Positions 1 to 6,494 of a DNA stretch of 13,137 nt are shown here, piece by piece (position 1 is the first letter of the stretch; every line of letters starts with the position of its first letter). The notes beneath the pieces were generated by a model, which did not search any database, had not been told where the DNA came from, and saw only the letters and a list, made by a program, of their open reading frames with translations. Position numbers and translations under genes: made by a program. The DNA is taken from the NCBI GenBank assembly GCA_005889395.1, contig VBFX01000053.1, positions 1 through 13,137 of the forward strand, in the 5' to 3' direction. This DNA comes from Chloroflexota bacterium. Lineage in GTDB: Bacteria; Chloroflexota; Dormibacteria; CF-121.

Positions 1-107
1 TCGGGCACAGCGCACTGGCGTTGCAGCAGCAGATCGCGGCGTTCGAGTCGCAGGGATACCAAACGATTGCAACCGGCGACGGCCTGGCCCTGATGCGGCG
101 ACCATGA
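1..107 (+). CDS. C-terminal end of an upstream gene, possibly a DUF2079-like membrane protein (partial)
   Basis: The frame beginning at base 3 is open to a TGA at 105-107 and gives 34 residues ending in GYQTIATGDGLALMRRP. The other two forward frames give arginine-rich, unlikely protein. The ending (a helix, then 'GY', then a short strand with two or three basic residues before the stop) resembles the C-terminus of the DUF2079 protein at 4111-5520 (ANGYGVACSRGTTVVLHRS). This suggests, weakly, a paralogue of that family just upstream. The reading frame is well supported; the family is a guess from a short tail. Confidence 0.5.
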   Translation, partial: GHSALALQQQIAAFESQGYQTIATGDGLALMRRP

Positions 108-154
108 TCTCTCATGGGACTCTAATCTGGACGCGCTAGCATCCCGGTCTGGGG

Positions 155-1462
155 TTGGCTAAGAAGACGGTCGTTGTGCTGGGGGTGGATGGCTACCTCG
201 GCTGGGCGACCGCGCTTCACCTCTCGCGGGCCGGACATGACGTGGTCGGGATCGACAGCCTGGTTCGCCGGCGCTGGGATCGCGAATGCGGAACCCAGAG
301 CCTGATTCCAATCAAGAGCATGCCGCAGCGGGTCAGCCTCTGGAAACGGCTGACCGGCCGGTCGATCCGCTGGCGACGGATGGACCTTCGAAATGCTCGT
401 GCCGTCACCGAGTTGGTGCGCGATATCAAGCCTGATGCCCTGGTCCATTTCGCGGAGCAGCGCAGCGCACCCTTTTCCATGATCGACCTCGAGCACGCCG
501 CACTGACACAGGTCAACAACCTGGTCGGCACGCTCAACCTGCTCTTCGCGCTGCGGGATCACGCGCCAAAGGCACACCTCATCAAGCTCGGCACCATGGG
601 CGAGTACGGCACGCCCAACATCGACATCGAGGAGGGCTTCATCACCATCACCCACAATGGCCGTGAGGATCGTCTGCCCTTCCCCATGCAGCCCGGGAGC
701 TTCTATCACCTGTCCAAGCTGCACGACAGCCACAACATCCAGTTCGCCTGCCGGATCTGGGGACTGCGTGCCACCGACCTGCACCAGGGTGTCGTCTACG
801 GGAATCACACCGACGAGGCGGCGATGCATCCGGGGCTCGCCACCCGCTTCGACTACGACGCGATCTGGGGCACGGTGCTCAATCGCTTTTGTATCCAGGG
901 CGCGCTCGGCCTGCCGCTGACCGTCTACGGCAGGGGTGGCCAGACGCGCGGCTTTCTCGACATCCGCGATACGGTCGCCTGTGTGCGACTGGCGTTGGAA
1001 CATCCTCCGGCCCAGGGCGAGTATCGCGTCTTCAACCAGTTCACCGAGCAGTTCTCCGTCAAGGCGCTGGCCGAGAAAGTGCGGGACGCGCGCGCGGCCC
1101 ACGGGCTCGAGACCAACATCGTTCATCTGCCGAACCCACGCGTCGAGCGCGAAGAGCACTACTACAACGCCAAGCACCAGAAGCTGCTCGACCTCGGCCT
1201 GCAACCGCATTACCTCGGTGATACGTTGATCGAGTCCGTGATCCAGACCGTCGAACGACATTCGGCACGGGTCGATCCGGTCGAGCTCGAACAGCCCAAC
1301 GTCGACTGGCGGCGCGGTGGGACGGCGGGATGGCGCAAGCTGTCGGAAAACGCCTTGCACACGCAAGCCGAACCGCAACCGGTCCTGGTGCTCAGCTCGA
1401 GTCGAAAGCGAGGGCGGCCGTCGTCATCCGCCGCTTCGGCGCGGGTGCCTCAGCGCCGCTGA
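155..1462 (+). CDS. sqdB: UDP-sulfoquinovose synthase (SqdB/SQD1 family)
   Basis: Makes UDP-sulfoquinovose from UDP-glucose and sulfite, the sulfonated head-group donor for sulfoquinovosyl diacylglycerol or other sulfoglycans; cytosolic extended short-chain dehydrogenase fold with bound NAD. The 435-residue product shows the NAD motif GVDGYLGWAT (10-19), the SQD1 signatures FAEQRSAPFSMID (99-111), LGTMGEYGTPNIDIEEG (145-161) and ITITHNGR (163-170), the catalytic YHLSK (Y184, K188), GQTRGFLDIRDT (262-273), VFNQFTEQFS (292-301) and EEHYYNAKH (333-341). The match to plant and cyanobacterial SQD1 is close throughout, without the plant transit peptide. The natural family end is near residue 388; the last 45 or so residues are Ser/Arg-rich and unlike the family. 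The start is TTG at 155; GGGG lies directly before it and no well-spaced Shine-Dalgarno is seen, so a short or absent leader is possible. The 3' end overlaps the convergent flippase gene by 13 nt. SqdX is not in the window. Confidence 0.95.
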   Translation: MAKKTVVVLGVDGYLGWATALHLSRAGHDVVGIDSLVRRRWDRECGTQSLIPIKSMPQRVSLWKRLTGRSIRWRRMDLRNARAVTELVRDIKPDALVHFAEQRSAPFSMIDLEHAALTQVNNLVGTLNLLFALRDHAPKAHLIKLGTMGEYGTPNIDIEEGFITITHNGREDRLPFPMQPGSFYHLSKLHDSHNIQFACRIWGLRATDLHQGVVYGNHTDEAAMHPGLATRFDYDAIWGTVLNRFCIQGALGLPLTVYGRGGQTRGFLDIRDTVACVRLALEHPPAQGEYRVFNQFTEQFSVKALAEKVRDARAAHGLETNIVHLPNPRVEREEHYYNAKHQKLLDLGLQPHYLGDTLIESVIQTVERHSARVDPVELEQPNVDWRRGGTAGWRKLSENALHTQAEPQPVLVLSSSRKRGRPSSSAASARVPQRR

Positions 1463-2421
1463 GCCACGCCCGAACGCGGCTGCTCGGTTGCGGAGACGGT
1501 CAAGGTCAGCCAGCCCAGCGCCGCCTGCGGCAGCGAGACACAGAGGTCGAGAAGGTGGACGGCCAGGCTCGCCGCGATCGCGTCGCCGACGGGCCAGCCG
1601 AGCAGGGTCAGCGCGGCGGTCCACCAGACCTGCATCGTGCCCAGCCCCACCACGCCCTGGATCGGCACCGCCAGCAGCAACGTCCGGATGCTGAGCGCAA
1701 ACCACACCTGGACCAGCGACAGTGGTTGGTCGATGGCGGCAAAGAGCGCGAAGTACTGCAGCCCGGTGGCGACTCGCGCCGCCACGGTGGCCGCGACCAG
1801 GAGCGCCGGCCGGCTGCCCGAGCCGAGTTCCTCGATGGCGAAATGGAGCCGCTCGTGCAGCGACGCGGGCAGCGACAGCCGCTCCAGCCAGCCGACGATC
1901 GCGCCACGCGGCCGGCTCCAGAAGAGCGCGGTCAGCCCGACGGCGATCAGCAGCGCGAGGACCACGCCGCCGCCGAGCATGGCGCCCGGCAGGACAACGC
2001 CGGCCAGCGGGGCCGTAATCAGCGCAACCAGCAGCAGGCTCGCCACATCGAGCAGGCGGCTGAGCAAGGCCGCCCCCACGCCGACGGCGACCGGGGCGGT
2101 GAGGCGCGTCCGTGCCAGCATCACGAAGGCGGCGTCCCCACTCGGTCCGGGCAGGATCAGGCTGGCGCCCCAGCTGCTGAGCGTCACCGCCAGGATGGTC
2201 CGCATCCGGCGCGGCCGGCCGTTGCCGAGCAGCAGCCGGTAGCGAAACGAGCGGGCCGCGATGAAGCCGAAGGCCGCGACCGCGGCGAGCAGGGCCAAGC
2301 CTGGGGACACGTCGGCCAACGTTTCCGCCAGCTCCGCCGGCCGCACCGCGCGCAGCAGGACGAACAGCAACACGATGGTCACCACGACCGGCATCGCCAC
2401 GCGCAGCCAACGGTGCTTCAC
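1450..2421 (-). CDS. Flippase-like integral membrane protein (lysylphosphatidylglycerol synthase TM region / UPF0104 family)
   Basis: A 323-residue hydrophobic protein with about seven or eight membrane segments and a basic N-terminus (MKHRWLR). It has the family signatures LPGPSGDAA (90-98), SRLLDV (121-126) and PIQGVVGLGTMQ (253-264). Family members include the flippase half of MprF and many stand-alone proteins beside glycosyltransferases, where they are thought to help move lipid-linked molecules; the substrate here is unknown. The start is GTG at 2421-2419, with GGGAG at 2435-2431 nine nt upstream, inside the first codons of the divergent epimerase. An ATG at 2394 (residue 10) is an alternative that would lose the basic leader. 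There is no soluble lysyltransferase domain, so this is not full MprF. Confidence 0.85.
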   Translation of the reverse strand: MKHRWLRVAMPVVVTIVLLFVLLRAVRPAELAETLADVSPGLALLAAVAAFGFIAARSFRYRLLLGNGRPRRMRTILAVTLSSWGASLILPGPSGDAAFVMLARTRLTAPVAVGVGAALLSRLLDVASLLLVALITAPLAGVVLPGAMLGGGVVLALLIAVGLTALFWSRPRGAIVGWLERLSLPASLHERLHFAIEELGSGSRPALLVAATVAARVATGLQYFALFAAIDQPLSLVQVWFALSIRTLLLAVPIQGVVGLGTMQVWWTAALTLLGWPVGDAIAASLAVHLLDLCVSLPQAALGWLTLTVSATEQPRSGVAQRR

Positions 2422-2423
2422 CC

Positions 2424-3437
2424 TTGAGGACTCCCACGCGCATCCTCGTGACGGGCGGCGCGGGGTTCATCGGCGTGCACACGGTGCGGCACCTGGTGGC
2501 CGAGGACGTGACAGTCCTGGTCGTCGACGACCGGCGTCACGAATGTGGTGAGGCGCTGCCACCCGCTGTCGAGCTGGAGGTCGCCGATATCAACAGCTCG
2601 GCCGCGGCCGCGGCCGTCGTCCGCTTCCGGCCCGACGCGATCCTGCACCTCGCGGCTCAGGGCGGGGTTTCGCGATCCGTCCGCGACCCGGTCGGCGACG
2701 CCCTGGTCAATGTGCTCGGGACCGTCGCCCTCCTCAAGGCGAGCGCCGATGCCGAATGCCGCCGCTTCGTCTTCGCCTCCTCTGGTGGGGCCATCTACGG
2801 CCGAGCCGCCCGCCTGCCGACACCCGAGCGAACGGCCCCCAAGCCGCTCGCCCCCTATGGGGCCGCGAAACAGGCTGCCGAGGGCTACCTTGGGATGTTT
2901 GCCCGGACCTTCGGCATGCGGACGCTGGCGCTTCGCTATTCGAATGTCTACGGCCCGTTCCAGGATGGAACCGGCGAGGCCGGTGTCGTGGCCATCACCT
3001 GCGAGCGGCTGCTCTCCGGCCGCGCCCCGCAGATCCGTGGGGACGGCCACCAGACTCGAGACTTCGTCTTTGTCGCGGACGTGGCCGATGCCAACGTGCG
3101 GGCCCTCCGTGCCAGCGTGACGGGCGCAATCAACATCGGCACCGGGACTGCGACCAGTGTCCGGACGGTTGTGAACGAGCTGGCCGCGGCCGCCGCCTAC
3201 TCGGGACCGATCGACTTTGACGAGGGGCGGCCTGGCGAGGTGCGCGATACGGCGCTCGACACGCGGCGCGCGCAGACGTTGCTCGGGTGGAGGGCCCCCA
3301 CACCATTGCGCGATGGCCTGAGTCAAACCTTTACGAGCTTTCGGGAGCGGACGCGGCGAGCGACGGCGCCCTCCAATGCCGGGCCAGCCGGAGCCGCAGC
3401 CACACGAGGTCCCGCACCGCGCGCAGGATCGGGATGA
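2424..3437 (+). CDS. NAD-dependent nucleotide-sugar epimerase/dehydratase (GalE-like)
   Basis: Extended short-chain dehydrogenase, 337 residues, probably acting on an NDP-sugar at the 4-position to supply the glycosyltransferase or flippase nearby. Visible: NAD-binding TGGAGFIG (10-17), HLAAQGGVSRS (75-85), the active-site segment FASSGGAIYG (117-126) with YGAAK (Y145, K149), RYSNVYGPFQ (171-180) and TRDFVFVADV (211-220). The TTG at 2424 is the only start that keeps the first beta strand; upstream in-frame codons offer none. It lies only 2 nt from the start codon of the divergent flippase gene, and no Shine-Dalgarno is seen. The fold should end near residue 313 (TPLRDGLSQTFTSFRER); the remaining Ala/Arg/Pro-rich tail is read antisense to the end of the glycosyltransferase gene, a 107-nt convergent overlap. 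The exact sugar cannot be told from sequence. Confidence 0.9.
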   Translation: MRTPTRILVTGGAGFIGVHTVRHLVAEDVTVLVVDDRRHECGEALPPAVELEVADINSSAAAAAVVRFRPDAILHLAAQGGVSRSVRDPVGDALVNVLGTVALLKASADAECRRFVFASSGGAIYGRAARLPTPERTAPKPLAPYGAAKQAAEGYLGMFARTFGMRTLALRYSNVYGPFQDGTGEAGVVAITCERLLSGRAPQIRGDGHQTRDFVFVADVADANVRALRASVTGAINIGTGTATSVRTVVNELAAAAAYSGPIDFDEGRPGEVRDTALDTRRAQTLLGWRAPTPLRDGLSQTFTSFRERTRRATAPSNAGPAGAAATRGPAPRAGSG

Positions 3438-4077
3438 GGCGGGCGCCGGACCGCACCCCGGCGACCCGAGGGTAATGACTCACGGCAATCTGCTGGATGC
3501 GAAGCCCGCTGCGCCGGCACTTGAAATACAGTTCCGTGTTGAGCAAGGCCGAGCGCGCCAGCAGCGGCGAGGCGGCGTCCAGGACCTCGCGCCGCATCAG
3601 CTTGAGGCCGCAGTCGATGTCTTTGACCGCAACGCCGTAGAGCGCGCGCACCAGGACGTTGAAGACGCCGGCAATGACCAGGCGGTAGCGTGGGTCGGCG
3701 CGCCGCCGCCGCCATCCCGCGGCCAGGTCCGCGGTGGGCATGAGCGCGGCCAGCAGGGTCAGATCGGCGGGATCGAACTGGCCGTCGCCGTCCATGAAGG
3801 CGACGTAGCCCATACCGGCGGCTCGAAGCCCGTCGGCGACCGTCACGCCGTACCCGCGCTTGCCCTGGTGCGAGATGACCCGCAGCCGCGAATGAGCGGC
3901 ACCCATCGCCGCGCGGGCCAGCGCCACCGTGTCATCGGTGCTGCCGTCGTCGACGAGGATGACCTCCCAGTCCGGCGACAGCCGGTTGAGAGCGGCGACG
4001 CTCGCACCAATCACCTTCGGCATATTGGGCGCCTCGTTGTGCGCCGGAATGACGAGGCTTAGCGGCCGATCCAGCAT
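3331..4077 (-). CDS. Family 2 glycosyltransferase, polyprenyl-phosphate (DPM1-like) type
   Basis: A 248-residue cytosolic or membrane-edge GT-A enzyme that probably transfers a sugar from an NDP-sugar to a polyprenyl phosphate. It has LSLVIPAHNEAPN (6-18), VILVDDGSTDDT (39-50), the DGDGQFDP metal and nucleotide site (96-103), KDIDCGLKLMRREV (152-165) and a C-terminal basic amphipathic helix (LRAVRDLVWLRLRLARHW). No C-terminal membrane helices are present, unlike the longer GtrB or ArnC proteins. The ATG at 4077 starts exactly before the first beta strand; a GTG at 4083 is possible. Open frame continues upstream to 4806, but that part is antisense to DUF2079 and has no family match. The gene is divergent from DUF2079 with a 33-nt gap and overlaps the epimerase 3' end. 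Confidence 0.9.
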   Translation of the reverse strand: MLDRPLSLVIPAHNEAPNMPKVIGASVAALNRLSPDWEVILVDDGSTDDTVALARAAMGAAHSRLRVISHQGKRGYGVTVADGLRAAGMGYVAFMDGDGQFDPADLTLLAALMPTADLAAGWRRRRADPRYRLVIAGVFNVLVRALYGVAVKDIDCGLKLMRREVLDAASPLLARSALLNTELYFKCRRSGLRIQQIAVSHYPRVAGVRSGARLIPILRAVRDLVWLRLRLARHWRAPSLAASAPESS

Positions 4078-4110
4078 GGGCACCCGAACAGAAAACGCGG
4101 CACGGCCCGT

Positions 4111-5520
4111 ATGAAAGCAACCGTACATGAGAGGGGCATGAGAGCCGTGCCGCTCGGGCTCGCACTGTTGGCGGCCCTCGCGTATGCCGCGATCAGCATC
4201 GACCGGCACAATCATTTCGCCAGCAACGCCTTTGACCTCGGGGTGCAGGACCAGACCATCTGGGGATACAGCCGGCTGCAGATCATCCCCAACACCGTCG
4301 AGATGATCCCCAACCTGCTCGGTGACCACTTTCACCCGATCCTGATGGCGGTCGCGCCGCTCTACTGGATCTGGGACGATGCCCGGGTCCTGCTCGTGGT
4401 CCAGGCCGCCCTTCTCGCGGCCGCCGCGCTCCCGATCTTCTGGTGGGCGCGTGAGCGGCTCGGACTCCTCCCGGCAATCGCCATCGAGGCGGCTTATCTC
4501 ATCTTCTGGGGTGTCCTCTCCGGCGTTATCTACGATTTCCATCACATCGCATTTGCGGTTCCCGCGATCTCCTTCGGTCTGTACGGGGTCTTGACGCAAA
4601 GGAACCGGCTCTTCTGGGCCATGCTGGTGGTCGGGCTTCTTACGAGGGAGAACATCGCCCTCACGTTCGCCGCGATCGGCGTCTATATCGCCGTCGTGCA
4701 GCACCGCTGGCGGCTCGGAGCCGCGGTCGTCGCCATCTGCGTCGCCTGGTTCGCCGCGCTGATCGAGGTCGTCATGCCGGCGATCGCGGGCGCGGCGTAC
4801 AGCCACTGGACCTACGAGGCACTGGGCAGCGGCCCGGCCAGCGCGTTAGTGCACCTGGTGCGTCACCCGATTTCCTCGCTCCAACTCCTGGCCGACAATC
4901 CCATCAAGCGCAAACTGTGGGGTGGGCTTCTGGGAGCCTGGCTCTTGCTGCCGCTGCTGTCGCCCATCTCGATGGTCGCGATCCCGACCCTGCTGGAGCG
5001 CCTCTGGTCCTCGAATCCCGCGCTGTGGAGCGCCAGCTTCCATTACTCGCTGGTGATCGCGCCGGTCCTGGCGTTCGCGAGCATCGACAGCCTCGCCCGC
5101 CTTCAGCACCGGTTGTCCCTCCCGGGCTGGCGAGGAAGGGTCGGGGTGGGGGGATCACTCGCGGTGCTCGCCGCTGGACTGATCCTCAGCTTTGGGGTCG
5201 TCCGACCCCTCGACGAGCTTTCGACATACATCTCCGCCAGCCAGGCCGCCACGATTCAGTCGTGCCTGAACGCGATCCCGCCCGACGCCAGTGTGTCCGC
5301 CTCCAACAGACTGCTCCCGCACTTGAGTCATCGCCGCGAAATTTATCTCTTGACCATGAAGAGCGATGCCGAATACATTGCCATCGACCTGAGCACCTAC
5401 CTGGGCCAGTTCTTTCCCGGTGAGGAGGCGCAGATCCGGATGATCATCACGCAGGCTCTGGCAAACGGCTACGGCGTCGCCTGTTCCCGAGGAACGACGG
5501 TTGTCTTGCATCGAAGTTGA
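4111..5520 (+). CDS. DUF2079 polytopic membrane protein
   Basis: A 469-residue protein matching the DUF2079 family, whose function is not established; the fold is thought to be related to membrane glycosyltransferases of the GT-C kind. Signatures: FDLGVQDQTIW (41-51) after the first membrane segment, GDHFHPI (71-77), DFHHIAFAVP (142-151), LTRENIAL (177-184), SFHYSLVIAP (309-318) and a soluble C-terminal part with ASNRLLPHLSHRREIYLL (397-414). I count about nine membrane segments. ATG 4111 lacks a Shine-Dalgarno; ATG 4138 (MRAVPLG, residue 10) has GAGAGGGG just upstream but too close, so the start is uncertain. Its TGA overlaps the TTG of the next gene (TTGA, 5517-5520), which implies translational coupling to the MetE-type genes. 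The loop at residues 335-349 is encoded by a G-rich stretch (5114-5153) that looks like a degenerate copy of the repeat at 7588-7626. Confidence 0.88.
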   Translation: MKATVHERGMRAVPLGLALLAALAYAAISIDRHNHFASNAFDLGVQDQTIWGYSRLQIIPNTVEMIPNLLGDHFHPILMAVAPLYWIWDDARVLLVVQAALLAAAALPIFWWARERLGLLPAIAIEAAYLIFWGVLSGVIYDFHHIAFAVPAISFGLYGVLTQRNRLFWAMLVVGLLTRENIALTFAAIGVYIAVVQHRWRLGAAVVAICVAWFAALIEVVMPAIAGAAYSHWTYEALGSGPASALVHLVRHPISSLQLLADNPIKRKLWGGLLGAWLLLPLLSPISMVAIPTLLERLWSSNPALWSASFHYSLVIAPVLAFASIDSLARLQHRLSLPGWRGRVGVGGSLAVLAAGLILSFGVVRPLDELSTYISASQAATIQSCLNAIPPDASVSASNRLLPHLSHRREIYLLTMKSDAEYIAIDLSTYLGQFFPGEEAQIRMIITQALANGYGVACSRGTTVVLHRS

Positions 5521-6494
5521 GGGGTGTCGTCTACACTTTTCGGATCAACGTTTTTGCCTATCAGCACGGCATCTATCCGCGTTCGGAGCAGGTCGTGGCG
5601 GCTACCCGAGGGATCGACCGCGGCCGGGTCGGCGCGGATGCGGTCGAGCGCGCATTCGCCGATGACCTGGCCGCCTTCGTCCGCGTCCAGAAAGAGGCCG
5701 GACTCGATTATTTCTCCGACGGCCTCCTCAAATGGCAGGACATCTTCCGGCCGCTGACGCAGGCGCTCGGGGTCAAACCCCATATCCTCGTCCGCTGGTT
5801 CGACACCAACACGTTTTTCCGCGAGCCCGAGCTGTCGGGCCGTCTCGCAGCGGCGACCAATTCCGACGGCGTTGTTGCGGATGCCTCCGTGCCGCGTCCG
5901 CGGGTGACCACCCTCCCCTCTCCCTACATGTTCTCGCGGGCGGCGCACACCGACCAGGACCGCAATGCGCTCATGCTGGCACTCGCCGAGCAGGTGCTGC
6001 GGCCGGCGATCGACGCATCGGTGGCGGCCGGCGCCGAGCTGATCCACCTGGAAGATCCGTGGCTGGGCTACGTCGGTATCACGCGCGAGGATTGGGCGCC
6101 GCTCCGCGACGCCCTGACGATCCTCCATCGTGACCTGAAGGCGACGCTGGCCTTCCACGTCTATTTCGGAGACGCCGCACCACATCTCGACCAGCTGCAG
6201 CAGCTTCCCGTGGACGCGATCGGCGTGGACCTGGTCCAGACCGACGTCAAGGCGCTCGGATCGGGCTGGAACAAGGGGCTGATCGCCGGCGTTATCAATG
6301 GGCGGAGCTCGATCCTCGAATCGCCGACGGCCCTCGTCGAGCTCGCGCGTCATCTCGCCGACACGGTAGCGCCCCGCAATCTCTACTTATCGTCGAATTG
6401 CGAGCTGGGGTACCTCCCGACCGTCGTCGCCGAGCAGAAGGTGCAGCGCCTCGGGGAGGCGGCGCGCAAGGTAAAGGAGCTGGTGTCGGTATGA
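5517..6494 (+). CDS. MetE core-type protein, first of a tandem pair (noncanonical zinc site)
   Basis: A 325-residue TIM-barrel protein of the cobalamin-independent methionine synthase (MetE) C-terminal-domain superfamily, about half the length of classical MetE (about 750) and lacking the MetE N-terminal domain. Visible: GIYPRSEQVVAATR (18-31), VQKEAGLDYFSDGLLKWQDIFRPL (57-80), RWFDTNTFFREP (93-104), IHLEDPWLGY (176-185) and LSSNCELGYLP (291-301). In MetE zinc is held by His-x-Cys, a Glu and a late Cys. The late Cys (C295) is present, but the His-x-Cys position reads HVY (214-216), so zinc and homocysteine binding may be altered or lost. The TTG at 5517 is the only start near the family N-terminus and overlaps the DUF2079 stop; its own TGA overlaps the ATG of the second copy (ATGA, 6491-6494). 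Likely product: methionine synthase-like partner or other thiol methyltransferase. The superfamily is certain; the reaction is not. Confidence 0.8.
   Translation: MRGVVYTFRINVFAYQHGIYPRSEQVVAATRGIDRGRVGADAVERAFADDLAAFVRVQKEAGLDYFSDGLLKWQDIFRPLTQALGVKPHILVRWFDTNTFFREPELSGRLAAATNSDGVVADASVPRPRVTTLPSPYMFSRAAHTDQDRNALMLALAEQVLRPAIDASVAAGAELIHLEDPWLGYVGITREDWAPLRDALTILHRDLKATLAFHVYFGDAAPHLDQLQQLPVDAIGVDLVQTDVKALGSGWNKGLIAGVINGRSSILESPTALVELARHLADTVAPRNLYLSSNCELGYLPTVVAEQKVQRLGEAARKVKELVSV

Noticed and set aside
122..1378. 418-codon open frame on the minus strand
   Set aside because: Fully antisense to the well-matched UDP-sulfoquinovose synthase; no recognisable motifs. High-GC codon bias leaves antisense frames open.
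1330..2427. 365-codon plus-strand open frame, Gln/Arg/Asp-rich
   Set aside because: Antisense to the flippase gene; composition is that of a shadow frame with no fold signature.
2599..2616. CGGCCG-rich palindromic run
   Set aside because: Encodes consecutive alanines in the epimerase; explained by GC-rich Ala codons.
4126..4144. CATGAGAG direct repeat around the second ATG of DUF2079
   Set aside because: Only 8 nt, two copies; likely chance, although it bears on the start choice.
4078..4806. N-terminal extension of the glycosyltransferase frame
   Set aside because: Antisense to DUF2079; charged low-complexity text with no family match, while ATG 4077 sits exactly at the GT2 start.
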